63,908 nt of DNA from Cerrena zonata (GCA_038087015.1 JASBNA010000117.1:1-63908), one strand, 5' to 3'. Shown: positions 31,314 through 41,907, counted from the first letter of the stretch. A program made the numbers and translations. The notes: a model not told the origin generated them from the sequence alone.

Positions 31314-32840
31314 CTATATCGATATTTCGGAATGGCATGCTCCAGCATTGAATGTTTTTTTACCTATAATATACCAATAGGCGATAAGGTAAAAAACAAT
31401 AACTCCATAAACTGCAGATACATAGTTCATATTCCCACTGGTAACTGGCTTTTGATAAGGAAACGATAAAAATGTAAGACAAAAGAGAGTCCAACAAATA
31501 GTAAGGATATTTGCAACCAATCCGACTTTTCCAGCCCAGAATGGTCCATGATCTATATTGCTTCTTCCTTTAAACAAGAGAAGAACAGTCGGTATACAAT
31601 ATGAAACCAACAAAAGGCAAATAGAAGCAGTAATTATAGCATTGAATGATGTGGAAGACCCTTGGTAAATACAACCAATAACCGCTACCCAAAAGCAAGA
31701 AAATAGATGAGCATTCACAGGTGTCTTCAAAGTTGGATCGACTTTACGAAGGATACTAGAGAACGGTAAACCATTATCTCTTGCAAAAGACCAACAAATT
31801 CTGGCTTGCCAGGTGTGTGCAGCGACATTGCATAGGATCCCAGTTATAACACATAGACATTCAAGGAAAATAGCACCACCCACATTCTTGGTTGCTTGAT
31901 AAAATATTTCCAATCTTGGATAAGCTGCTGATACAATCTTGCTGGAATCGTTAGTACAAAAGAAAATACCTATTGAATATGAAAAAGCTGTCACGAAACC
32001 CAATATAACAGTGCAAATAATAGCTCTTGGTACCAAAACTTTTGCTTTTCTATAACCAAGCTCGTCAACCATATGAGCAGCTGCATCTAAACCAACAAAT
32101 GACCAAATGGGACTAATTAGACCAACGATAAAAGCAATCCCAGAGTTTTCCCAACCAGTTGTGTTCGTAAAATCTGAAAAAACAAACTGTGGCAGGTTAA
32201 AATTTCCAGAAGAACAAGCAAGACATGTTATTAATGTAACTATAAATGCAAGTAAAGAAAAGTATAATGCTGAACCGGTAATAAAAGGTAAAGTTTTACC
32301 ATAAATGTTGAAGATTGCGACAAATACATTTATCACTTCGTACGTTACAAAAATATGCCAAGTTTCAATAGTAAAATTGGGGTTCTTCAAGCTATATAAA
32401 GCAACAATTGAAGCAGCTAATGTAGAGGTGACTGATGCAGCTGTGAATATCGAGCCAAAGTAACTCAAACTTCCAGTGAAAAACGCTAAAAATCTTTTAT
32501 ATCTTGGTGGTGCAAGTTGAAGAGACCAATAATACTGACCACCAGAGTTGCAAAATGCACTTAATAGTTCAGCCAAGGTGATGGCTACTGCTGAGCTGAA
32601 AAAGGCACCAATGATCAAACCATATATAATCAAAACCGCCCCTCCTGAAGCCAATCCAGTCCCAAAGCTCCCAGAAACCCCCAACCAAGATGCAGTTAAC
32701 CCAAAACTAGTAGAAAACAACGACCACCAGCTAAAATTTTTGTCAAACCCATAATTAGATGTTTCTGATATGGCAGACTCGATTTCTTGAACACTTGTGC
32801 GATCGTCTGGTTTTATATTGGACTCTGAATTAATACTCAT
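31314..32840 (-). CDS. BIO5: Amino acid-choline family transporter, Bio5-like KAPA permease
   Basis: 508 residues, about twelve hydrophobic segments, with the family opening FSWWSLFSTSFGLTASWLG and LAELLSAFCNSGGQYYWS after the second segment, the consensus of the yeast Uga4/Hnm1/Bio5 group. Bio5 imports 7-keto-8-aminopelargonate (KAPA), the substrate of the next enzymes. The gene lies beside BIO4 and BIO3, as in the S. cerevisiae BIO3-BIO4-BIO5 cluster, and this context decides for BIO5 over other members. It is shorter than S. cerevisiae Bio5 (561). A TGACTC (32982-32987) occurs in its promoter. Confidence 0.85.
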   Translation of the reverse strand: MSINSESNIKPDDRTSVQEIESAISETSNYGFDKNFSWWSLFSTSFGLTASWLGVSGSFGTGLASGGAVLIIYGLIIGAFFSSAVAITLAELLSAFCNSGGQYYWSLQLAPPRYKRFLAFFTGSLSYFGSIFTAASVTSTLAASIVALYSLKNPNFTIETWHIFVTYEVINVFVAIFNIYGKTLPFITGSALYFSLLAFIVTLITCLACSSGNFNLPQFVFSDFTNTTGWENSGIAFIVGLISPIWSFVGLDAAAHMVDELGYRKAKVLVPRAIICTVILGFVTAFSYSIGIFFCTNDSSKIVSAAYPRLEIFYQATKNVGGAIFLECLCVITGILCNVAAHTWQARICWSFARDNGLPFSSILRKVDPTLKTPVNAHLFSCFWVAVIGCIYQGSSTSFNAIITASICLLLVSYCIPTVLLLFKGRSNIDHGPFWAGKVGLVANILTICWTLFCLTFLSFPYQKPVTSGNMNYVSAVYGVIVFYLIAYWYIIGKKTFNAGACHSEISI

Positions 32841-33069
32841 ACTTATTAAATCTTGGATAATGAGAAAAGGCTAATTAGCTTGAATCCATAATTGTACTTA
32901 TAAATTCTAGCTTCAAGTTTAGATTTATGAACATATATATAAAAAAAAAAAGATTTTTCAAAAGCTTATACGCATCAATCATGACTCTTAATCATATTTA
33001 CAATGCACAAAGCTGAGCAAATATTCCAACAAAATTTTAAATCTTTACACAAATTATATATCTTTTTTT

Positions 33070-33705
33070 CTAAATCTTGTCAATAGATGGTACCAACTCA
33101 ATTAAGCTCTCCAAATCACCATCCTTTTGGTGTGGGATTTGGGCAATAATAGGGACATCAGGTGCAAAATGTTGGATTGTTTCAGCATTTCCGGTATTTA
33201 TTTCACCATTCAAGACAATTCCTGCGATTTTGATTCCTCTAGATTTCATATGCTCAATACTCAATAAGGTATGATTTAAAGTACCCAATCCACTTCTGGC
33301 TACCAAAATTGTTGGTAGATCTAAGTGTTCTATCAAATGCGATGTAATCTCTGTTTCATTTATTGGAACATATAAACCACCGGCACCTTCAACAATAAGT
33401 GGCCTTTCACTCTCTGTAAAGCTTTGTGGAATGATTACATCTGAAACCTTTATCGTTGGGACTCCCTCTTCTGAGGCAGCCCTCCACGGCGATAATGGAA
33501 TTTGTAGTTCTACCTGAGGTTTCTTAAAATGATCTTCCGGTAATCCAGTTAAGTTTTTGACCACCTTAGTGTCTCCTTGATCACAATTCAACCCTGTTTG
33601 AAGCGGCTTCCAGTAGTTTGCTTTCCATGCTTTTACCAATAGAGCACTAATAAAAGTTTTACCAACGTCGGTATCAGTCCCAGTAACAAAATATGATTTA
33701 CTCAT
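33070..33705 (-). CDS. BIO4: Dethiobiotin synthetase
   Basis: 211 residues. The N-terminal P-loop TGTDTDVGKTFISALL (residues 8-23) is the BioD signature; KPLQTGLN (about 33-40) and VEGAGGLYVPINE (about 104-116) are further conserved blocks of the active site. The enzyme closes the ureido ring of 7,8-diaminopelargonate with CO2 and ATP. S. cerevisiae Bio4 has 237 residues, so this copy is compact but has all expected blocks. Divergent from BIO3 with a shared 312-bp promoter and in line with BIO5. Confidence 0.95.
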   Translation of the reverse strand: MSKSYFVTGTDTDVGKTFISALLVKAWKANYWKPLQTGLNCDQGDTKVVKNLTGLPEDHFKKPQVELQIPLSPWRAASEEGVPTIKVSDVIIPQSFTESERPLIVEGAGGLYVPINETEITSHLIEHLDLPTILVARSGLGTLNHTLLSIEHMKSRGIKIAGIVLNGEINTGNAETIQHFAPDVPIIAQIPHQKDGDLESLIELVPSIDKI

Positions 33706-34017
33706 CTATATCAATTAACTTAACCAAAATTCAAGATTAAAAAAAAAGAAAGAAAGGGAAAATTGGGTGTTTAGACCTTCAAATTTTGTTGAGTTTATTT
33801 GCTAAAAAGTAGAGTATAAAAGGAGAAATAGTACTTCGGAGATCGAAAAGCGTTGTGAAAATGACTACGAGTCATCCGTCAACGAGACAAAAAATGTATG
33901 CAGCATACGCACCATAATTTTTGGGGAGCTCAATTGACTCACCAGCTCGTTCCTATAATATAAATATAACCTTGCATGGGTGATATCAATTGAATCTCTT
34001 TAGTTAATCAACACACC
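33706..34017. promoter_or_regulatory. Shared divergent promoter of BIO4 and BIO3 with Gcn4-type sites
   Basis: 312 bp. TGACTCA at 33935-33941 is a perfect Gcn4 site; ATGACTACGAGTCAT at 33861-33875 holds a second GAGTCAT and a mirrored TGACT half. I looked for the Vhr1 element (AATCA-N8-TGAYT) and found only an imperfect AATCA-N8-TGAAC overlapping the BIO3 start. An alternating TATAATATAAATATAA stretch at 33954-33969 may be the BIO3 TATA region. Confidence 0.55.
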
Positions 34018-35325
34018 ATGAACCATAACGAAAAGGAAGAGTTTGATAAAAAACACATATGGCACCCATATACCTCGATGTTGCAGCCATTGCCTTGCTA
34101 CCAAGTGAACTCTGCAGATGGTGTATATATTAATCTTGACACTGGCGAGAGACTCATTGATGGTATGTCATCTTGGTGGTGTGCTATACATGGATATAAT
34201 AATAAAGAGATAAACGAAGCCGTTGTTGAGCAAGTTCTGAAGGTGTCACATATTATGTTTGGTGGGATAACTCATGATCCGGCAATTAATCTTTGTAAAT
34301 TGTTGGTCGATATGACGCATAAAGACCTTGAATGTGTATTTTTATGTGATAGTGGATCTGTATCGGTCGAGGTTGCTCTTAAACAAGCAATTCAATACTG
34401 GGAAGCTAAAGGCGAATCGAATAGAAAGAAGTTTCTTACCATTGGACATGGTTATCATGGAGATACTTTTGGGGCAATGTCAGTATGTGATCCAGTGAAT
34501 TCCATGCACACTTTATACAAAGGATATGTCCCGGAAAATATATTTGCTGATCCACCCCAGATAGGATACAGAGATGAATGGGATGAATCAGACATTTCCA
34601 GCTTCGAGAGTAAAATCAAAGAAAATAAAGACAAGCTTGCAGCAGTGATTATCGAGCCAGTTCTTCAAGGTGCTGGAGGTATGAGGATGTATCATCCAAT
34701 GTACCTCAAGAGAGTCAGGGAACTTTGTGATAAACACAATATACTCTTGGTATTAGATGAAGTTGCAACCGGCTTTGGGCGTACTGGGAAATTGTTTGCT
34801 TATGAACATGCAAACATTAGACCCGACATCATGTGCGTTGGTAAAGCGATTTCTGGTGGATATTTGACATTAGCAGCCGTTATTTCCACAAGACAAGTTT
34901 CAGAAACAATCAGTTCAGGCAAGAGTGGTTGCTTTATGCATGGCCCAACGTTTATGGGGAATCCGCTTGCATGCGCTGCAAGTGTAAGAAATTTAGAGAT
35001 GTTGCAAACTGGCAAATGGAGAGGACAAGTGGCTGCCATCGAAAATCAATTGGTTAAAGAGCTTCTACCATTGAAGGAAGAAAACAACACTCGCATTAAA
35101 GATGTTCGAGTTCTTGGTGCCATCGGGGTGATAGAATTGACCAAACCGGTCAATATGGGAGGTTGTCAAAAAATGTTTGTTGATTTAGGGGTCTGGGTCA
35201 GACCATTCGGGAAGTTGATATACATAATGCCCCCTTACATTATCAAAGAAGACGAATTAAGCAAGCTCATAGGCTCTATAATAAAAGTGGCAAAAGAGGG
35301 CCCCATTAAAGATGATGTTTATTAA
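34018..35325 (+). CDS. BIO3: 7,8-diaminopelargonate (DAPA) aminotransferase
   Basis: 435 residues, close to bacterial BioA (429) and shorter than S. cerevisiae Bio3 (480). Fold type I PLP aminotransferase: KHIWHPYTSM at the N-terminus, SSWWCAIHGYNN (about 51-62), HIMFGGITHDPA (about 78-89), GYHGDTFGAMS (about 145-155), LVLDEVATGFGRTGK (about 244-258), and CVGKAISGGYLT (about 273-284) with the Schiff-base lysine. It converts KAPA to DAPA using SAM as amino donor. Yeast BIO3/BIO4 are thought to have been regained from bacteria by horizontal transfer; the bacterial-like size agrees with that. Confidence 0.95.
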   Translation: MNHNEKEEFDKKHIWHPYTSMLQPLPCYQVNSADGVYINLDTGERLIDGMSSWWCAIHGYNNKEINEAVVEQVLKVSHIMFGGITHDPAINLCKLLVDMTHKDLECVFLCDSGSVSVEVALKQAIQYWEAKGESNRKKFLTIGHGYHGDTFGAMSVCDPVNSMHTLYKGYVPENIFADPPQIGYRDEWDESDISSFESKIKENKDKLAAVIIEPVLQGAGGMRMYHPMYLKRVRELCDKHNILLVLDEVATGFGRTGKLFAYEHANIRPDIMCVGKAISGGYLTLAAVISTRQVSETISSGKSGCFMHGPTFMGNPLACAASVRNLEMLQTGKWRGQVAAIENQLVKELLPLKEENNTRIKDVRVLGAIGVIELTKPVNMGGCQKMFVDLGVWVRPFGKLIYIMPPYIIKEDELSKLIGSIIKVAKEGPIKDDVY

Positions 35326-35378
35326 GAATAGTATGCTATATAATTGTAAATACAAAATGAACAAAAGAATATTGGTTA

Positions 35379-35960
35379 TTATTTCGACAGGGATCCTTGG
35401 GTTTCTGCATCCAAGTTATGCATTTCAATAGGTTGAGATGGATGTTGTACTTCACCCAACTCTTGTTGATCTAGCATATTTTCAAAAAATGTAGTTCTCA
35501 ACTCTTTCCATCTTGTCAGATACGTAGACAACGACAAAAGGATTATACTGCTTAGAATTTGGAGACACCACCATAACACTGAAGTAGGAAACTTTCCTGA
35601 ATAAACCCATACAACTATCAAATTGATGATATGAATTGTAAGAGCGAAATCCCAGACCATCTTAGATCTACCAACAACAATAGTAACAAATAAAACACAC
35701 AAGAGGGCATCAAAAAGCCATAACGCGAAAAGCATTAACCCCATTGCATTATTCAGAGTAATGAGCTCCCACAGAAATATCCAATCGACTTTGAAATCAT
35801 ATCCGTTTAATGATGCTACCAAGTAAAAGATAATTAGTGCCGTTAAATAATAAAAGCATTGTAGTATTATGATTTGGAAAAATAGCTTTGATGGGTTATT
35901 TATATCGTGATCCTGAGATCCTGCCACCAATCGTCTGTAGCCGTTCCTGAAAAATGTCAT
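35379..35960 (-). CDS. SYS1: Golgi membrane protein Sys1 (Arl3 receptor)
   Basis: 193 residues from ATG at 35960; nine further upstream bases lead only to a TTG. Four hydrophobic segments. The blocks FFQIIILQCFYYLTALIIFY, then GLMLFALWLFDALLCVLFVT, and VVGRSKMVWDFALTIHIINL are the conserved heart of Sys1, and LTRWKELRTTFFE follows the last segment. Sys1 recruits acetylated Arl3 to the trans-Golgi, upstream of Arl1 and GRIP golgins. Converges on BIO3 with a 53-bp gap. Confidence 0.94.
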   Translation of the reverse strand: MTFFRNGYRRLVAGSQDHDINNPSKLFFQIIILQCFYYLTALIIFYLVASLNGYDFKVDWIFLWELITLNNAMGLMLFALWLFDALLCVLFVTIVVGRSKMVWDFALTIHIINLIVVWVYSGKFPTSVLWWCLQILSSIILLSLSTYLTRWKELRTTFFENMLDQQELGEVQHPSQPIEMHNLDAETQGSLSK

Positions 35961-36182
35961 CCTGTCCAAGTTATTATGTTGAAGTCGAGGTATTAGACAT
36001 TCTGTTATAACTTGTTTAAGAACGGAAACAATTTAGGACCAACAAACTGAAAAAAAAATAGTGCAGGTTACAAACGTACAGGTTAAACACTGCCACTGTC
36101 AAAAAAAAAAAGAGTTTTACAGCCAATTTGTGATTATTTAAGTTTTATGATTATTTTAATTATTTAATATACAATTTAAGGT

Positions 36183-38472
36183 CTATTTCTTCTTACCTTT
36201 CACTTTGACATTACGAGACTTACCTTGGAATGCCAATCTATCAGATTTGGTTTTCTTGTAAGATCTACCGGATTCTTTTCTGGCTTCAATAGCCTTTCTC
36301 TTTCTAGAGTTAACTTTCTTACCGTGTTTTGTTAAATGTTGCATTACTTGAGTTTGATTTTTCTTTTTATCTTCTTCTGATTCAAACCAAGTTCTTTTTG
36401 GACGAGCTTTGATTTCTTTTTCATGTTTCATTAAGTTTGAAGCTTTATTCAATTGCATTTCAGCTTGTAAAATTTCTTTTTCTTCCTTCTCTTCATCTAA
36501 GACTTCTTGAATAGTGTCATTTTTTTGTTCAACAAGAAGATTAAGATTTTCGACTTCTTTCCAATCAACATTACGAGAAACAGCCTTTCCCTTAACATGA
36601 GCTTTTTTATTTTTCTTATTTTCTTCTTCGGTTTGGGCAATCGACTTAAGACTTTCTTTAACAATTGCTCTATCTTGGGTTGATTCACCAACAAAGGTGA
36701 TAGATTTACCATCTCTACCGGCTCTTGCAGTTCTACCAACTCTATGCAAATAAATTTCATGAGATTTAGGCATATCATAATTGATAACAATTTCAATTTT
36801 AGGAATATCTAAACCTCTAGCAGCTAAATCAGTACATATTAATACTGGCACCGTCAAATTCTTAAAATCAGTAACACTTTGCAAACGTTGTTCTTGGGTT
36901 AATGAACCATGTAATTCGGAAACTTTCATACCAAGTAAACCAAGAATAATTCTCAATCTATGAGCACTTTCTTTTCTTGCAACGAAAACAACTATACGAT
37001 TTTGTTGATTTGGATCAACAGTTTTCAATAAGTTAAATAAAAGAGCGGGTTTCAAATGCTCTCTTTTACGGATACGAACGAATTCTTGAATTAACTTTGA
37101 AGCAGCTGCTTTTGGAGGATCGATCATAATACGGACTGGTTTATCTAAAGATAATTGAATTAAATCTTGAATTCTAGTATTCATAGTGGCGGAAAATAAT
37201 AATGTTTGTCTTTTATGCTTTGGAATTAAAGATAAAATTTCAGTTAATTCAGTTTGGAAACCTTCTTCCAACATACGATCAGCTTCATCAATAACCAAAA
37301 CTTCTAATGATTCAATTGAGAATGAAGCAGAATTACGAATATGATCAATTAATCTACCCGGGGTGGCAATGACAATATCGGGTCTAGTTTTCAATTGTTG
37401 TTCTTGTTGTCTTAAATTTAACCCACCAACTGCTAAACCAAAATTTAAATTACTAACAAATCTAGCTATTTTCTTCCCAACATCACAAACTTGAATTGCC
37501 AATTCTCTGGTTGGAGTTAATACTATAACTCTTGTGGAGGCAACTTTACTTGGTTTATATAAAAGTCTTTCAATGATTGGTATCATGTATGCAGCTGTCT
37601 TACCGGACCCAGTAACAGCACCAGCAACTATATCCTTACCCAATAAAGAGATTGGAATAGATGCAGATTGAATTGGTGATGGCTTTGTATAACCCAATTG
37701 TGCTAAACCTTTCAATACAGGACGTGATAATTGCAAAGATTGGAAATTCTGGTGGGTTTGCTTTTCAGCGTTTTCGGTATCTTCTTTAGTTGCATAAAAT
37801 TTGGCTATTTCTTCTGGTGAGTCTTCAGGCTTTTCTTCAGATTTACCATCATCTTGATATTCCATTTGTTCACCTTCTTCTTCGGCTTCTTCGTCTTCTT
37901 CATCCTTACCCTCATCCTTGTCTCTTCTTCTTCATCACTGCTTTCTTCCTTTACACCCATACCGAAGCCATCGAGTGCTAGTTCTTCGTCATCTTCATCA
38001 TTGGCTTCTTCTTCTTCTTCTTCTTCTTCTTCTCTTCTTCTTCTTCTTCTTCTTCTCTTCCTTCTCTTCTGCAACATCTTTGGCATCACGACCTGCTAAG
38101 CTTGCCAACCCCCCCTTTTCTTCTTAAGATTTCATCAAGGTTAACGTCTTTAGCTTTTTCCCCGATTTCTTTATTTTCTTGATCTATCTTGAAATCCCAG
38201 CCATCAAATTGGGTAGTGGTGTCAAATCCATCCATACTGAATTGAAAGTCTGGGTTTATTTCATCTGGAACACCTTCTTCTTCTTCTGGTTTTGGTTCTA
38301 CTTTCTTTGTTTGTTTCTTTGATTTAGGCTTTGGTTTTTCTATTTCTTCTTCATCAGAGGAATCATCTTGAATCACAGGTTCAGTTTCTGAGTCACTATC
38401 AATGGTCAATATAAAATCATCTTTTGGGGCCTTTCCCACCGCAGATTTTGACTTCGACTTTGACTTTGCCAT
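36183..38472 (-). CDS. DRS1: DEAD-box RNA helicase Drs1 with three apparent frameshifts in the acidic N-terminal part
   Basis: ATG at 38472 starts the Lys/Ser-rich Drs1 N-terminus. The helicase core is intact from 37865 to 36183: a Q motif (YTKPSPIQ), [36 protein letters not shown] and [11 protein letters not shown], then a long basic tail. Drs1 acts in 60S subunit assembly and is essential in yeast. In between, the frame shifts three times: one extra G in a G7 run (38109-38115), a second shift inside the GAA repeat (38005-38070), and a third of opposite sense near 37917-37931. The net effect restores the core's frame. RRPE and PAC elements just upstream fit a ribosome-biogenesis gene. Error in homopolymer or repeat length is the likely cause. 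Confidence 0.88.
38005..38070 (-). repeat. GAA/GAG microsatellite coding for a Glu run in DRS1
   Basis: Near-perfect GAA repeats interrupted by GAG; the reading frame changes within this tract. The +1 register gives Lys/Arg codons and the next gives Glu, so one missing or extra base turns an acidic stretch into a basic one. Confidence 0.85.
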
Positions 38473-38527
38473 TTTATCTATAAGCGTTTTATATTGTTAA
38501 TTGCAAAATGAATAGATCAATATTATC

Positions 38528-38549
38528 TGAAAAATTTGAAGATGAGCTT
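38528..38549. promoter_or_regulatory. RRPE and PAC elements upstream of DRS1
   Basis: TGAAAAATTT (38528-38537) matches the RRPE element and GATGAGCTT (38541-38549) the PAC core, 56-77 bp upstream of the DRS1 start. This pair marks ribosome-biogenesis genes in budding yeasts. An A21 run follows at 38557-38577. Confidence 0.65.
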
Positions 38550-38751
38550 TCAAAAGAAAAAAAAAAAAAAAAAAAAATAAAAAAAAAGCTACGATGCGCA
38601 GAAGGGCATCCTTCGTCAATATACAGGATTTGCAATTTTACAACGACAAGGTCTTAACTTGATATATTAAAGAATTATAATAAATAAGAGGGATATTACA
38701 AAAAGAATTGAAGGATTATGGAGAAGAAGGGGAGATGAAGGAAGTGAGGGA

Positions 38752-40810
38752 CTATCTATAATGATAATTGTCAGTACCTAATTCGATTAATTCTGCCAAA
38801 TCATAATATTCATCATCATCTTCACTATCTTTATCTAAATTTACTGCATTTAGTTCACCACCCATTGATTTACTTTCTAAACTTAAAAGTTGAGTGTTTC
38901 TTCTAATATCGATTAAACAATCCAATTGCTTTTCAGTATCTTCACTTAATTGACCTTCATGAATCATACCTTTTAACATTTTCAATCCATCCAACCAAAC
39001 ATATTTATTAACTTGAGTATCAGTATAAAAACTTAATAGTTTTTTATTATTTTCACCAACCAAGACGATTTTTTCATAAGAGATGGTACCTCTGACTGTG
39101 ATTAATTTATTATTTTTCTTTTTATCTTCTTCACCAACATGATCACCAATTTTAGAAGATTTAAATTGATGAATATCTGATAAATTAATTGATTGGGTTT
39201 CCATTTCTTCAAAAGAAGGATTAATCAAAGGTTTTTCGACAAATTCTTTGAAATAAACTGATTTTCTATTTGGAGACAATAAAATAAAATAATATTTAAA
39301 ATTAGATTTTTTATCCTTATTTTTCAATAGGTATTCACCATGATTTTCAGTATAGACCCAAGAACCTTTTAATAATTGAATAACTCTTTGTTCACAGACA
39401 AAATCCATGACTTCACTTGCTAAATGATGATCAAATTCAATGAACCTATTTGTCCAAAAATTTTGATGTTTCAATTTCAAATTTAAAACCTGATCTCTTC
39501 TCATATCTTCACTATTATGGGAAGAAGTAATATCCAAAATTTCTTCAATTGATTTATTTGAATTAGCCAAATCAAATTCTAAATTGATGGTATAAGATTC
39601 CAATAAATGTAAAATGCCATCAACATCATTTGAATCTAATTGAGCTTTTGTTTCTTGCCATAAAATCAAACAATTATTCATTGTATAATAAATCATTAAT
39701 TCCCAACTTAAAATTGATAAGTAAATATTTGGGAAACTTTCATGATTATGGAAAATTTTAATCCATAAGTCAGTAACTTTTTCAATAAATAAACATAAGG
39801 GGAAAGTTCTTGAATGATCGCTCATCATTAATTCTTCATGAAATTTTTTTTTAAAAGTAATATTTGGATCTTTTAAAAAAATTTCTAAATTCATTGCTAA
39901 TAATATTGTAAAATTTTCGATGATGAATTTTTTTGGATTATTTGTAAAACCTGCTTTAATAAATTCATCGGTTGTTGCAGGAGTACCATATTCATTAAGA
40001 GAAGTTTCTAAATTAATGTATAAATTATTTAACATTAATTGATGGGATTGTATTGATAAATCAAAAGTGGTATCATTTAAATATTCATTTAAATTATAAT
40101 AAGCAATTTTTAAATTATGAATAGCATCTAATAAAGGTTGATCATCAGTTTCAATCAGATTACCAACAGTTGCAAAAAAATTGACATGTTTTAATCTAGC
40201 AGCTAATAAAATTATACTATTATAATTAAATTTTAAAGATTTATTAATTAAATCAGTTACTAATTTAATTGAAAAAAAAATTATTTTATTATCAGTTAGA
40301 TATAATTTTTGAGTTATAATATCAATCACATCCATACAATGAATTAATGAATCATAAATTGGAGTATATTTATCAATTGAATCATCTTTTGATTTAAAAA
40401 TTGATCCACTTATAGTTACTGATGCTATTTTCAATATAGCTCGATAAGTTTCAATTGCTAAATTCAGACTAACAACCGAAAATAATGCTCTAAAACAAGT
40501 ATAATCTAATATATTTGTAAAATCATTTGAAACTGCTTCACTACCAATAACGTATTCTAATAATTTTGCCAAAACAACAATTGAATTAACTTTTTCTTGT
40601 TTATCCTTACCCAATATCCCATTTTTCAATGATGCTCCATAATTTAAAGCAGTTATTGAATCTAATTTGGCTTTATTTATCGAATTATCTGGTTGACGTG
40701 TTAGTATTATCAAGCTTCGACCTAAAAAAATCAGTTTCTTCGGGCTTATACATACTCTTGGGGGATAACTCCAGTAATTTTTCATTAATTATTCTTGATG
40801 GATTTGACAT
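38752..40810 (-). CDS. LMO1: ELMO-family protein Lmo1, two exons
   Basis: Exon 1 is 40810-40756 (MSNPSRIINEK start, 18 codons plus one base), the intron 40755-40689 (67 nt) with GTATGT, TACTAAC and CAACCAG, and exon 2 is 40688-38752. The spliced protein is 663 residues, next to the 665 of S. cerevisiae Lmo1. A continuous frame from an ATG at 40785 also exists but reads intron bases and has an implausible N-terminus. The N-terminal and middle parts are helical, ELMO/armadillo-like. A C-terminal PH-type domain (about 480-640) starts at LLKGSWVYTENHGEYLL. In S. cerevisiae Lmo1 pairs with the DOCK protein Dck1 upstream of Rho5. Family assigned by architecture and size. Confidence 0.72.
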
Positions 40811-41907
40811 TTGCAATAATTAACTCCAATAAAAAGATGTTATATCCAAATCAAGTTATCAACAAAATTGATTCGACAAGGGAAAAAATTATCATGGCAT
40901 CAAAAAAATTTAACCGAGCATACGATTACACCAAACGCCAACTCAAATAAACACCAATACAACCCAAACGCCCAATGGGGAAAACAACCAGATGTAACGG
41001 TCGTTTAGCTCTCGTCAAGTATACGTATGATCATGGTTCATGTTAGACTTACAACCCCGACTGTAGATCCAATACACAGACACTGATAGAAGAGTAGATA
41101 CCAGTTATGCCAATACAGTTATACTACAGTTATACTAGTTATACTAAAGTTATACTAATACAGAGACGTATAGTTATATTAGAGTGATTTGGGTAATTGA
41201 CCAATTTGGTAATTGAGTTAAATATATGAATGTGATAGATCACATCCTTTTTGTAAACTACTCTAGCGGCTAAACTACTCGTTCTTCTCATGACCTCGAT
41301 CAATACTCCCTTGATCAATTGATCTTTTTCCACAACTTATACTTCTTTCTTACTTATTAGCTAGTTATTGTTCTAACCCGGAGGTAGTTTGTCTAAGTCA
41401 CGCCTAGTTCTTGTTCGATCAACCCTACTAGCTCGTATTCTACTTAGTTCTACTGGTTATTATTCTACTAGTTCTTATTCTGGTTCCCCTGCTACTTATT
41501 CAACATTCTGGTCTGCTTACACTACTGTATCATCGATCTCGGCATTTTCTGATTTAGATCTTACAGCGCTTGGTCTCTAGCACATTCCGACACTGCTCCT
41601 GCTTTACCCCTTCTGCCTGGTACCCTCTTTTGAGTCACCACGATTATTCTTGACGTCTCAGCTTCCCTTGCTAAAAGTGACTTTTGTTCAACTCTTGATT
41701 TCAGCTATTCGGTTCCTCAGCGGTTTTTATTTTTTGTTTTTTTTGACTTCCTTTTGGCTTTTTTTTTTTCCCTTTGTTCTTCGTTTTGTCCTCTCAAATT
41801 CCTGCTCTCTCTTTTCTCTTTAAATTTGACACTGGAAAAAAGATTTCAAAACTTTTGATCCTTCCTATTCTTCTCCTATCTCCTTGCTGCTCAATTTACC
41901 CATATAA
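40811..41907. other. Long divergent intergenic region LMO1 / CYR1
   Basis: 1097 bp. It contains four GTTATACTA units at 41118-41157, a degenerate pyrimidine/TTCTACTAGTTC-rich stretch at 41400-41480, and a strongly pyrimidine-rich leader before the CYR1 start (41700-41880). A 63-codon frame at 41389-41580 lies in this Ser-coding low-complexity part and is not accepted as a gene. Confidence 0.5.
41118..41157 (+). repeat. Four copies of GTTATACTA
   Basis: Copies begin at 41118, 41129, 41138 and 41149, separated by 0-2 bases, with degenerate flanking versions (GTTATATTA at about 41171). Confidence 0.85.

Noticed and set aside
40756..40785. LMO1 start at the ATG at 40785
   Set aside because: A canonical intron and a better N-terminus at 40810 explain the region; the alternative reads through intron bases.
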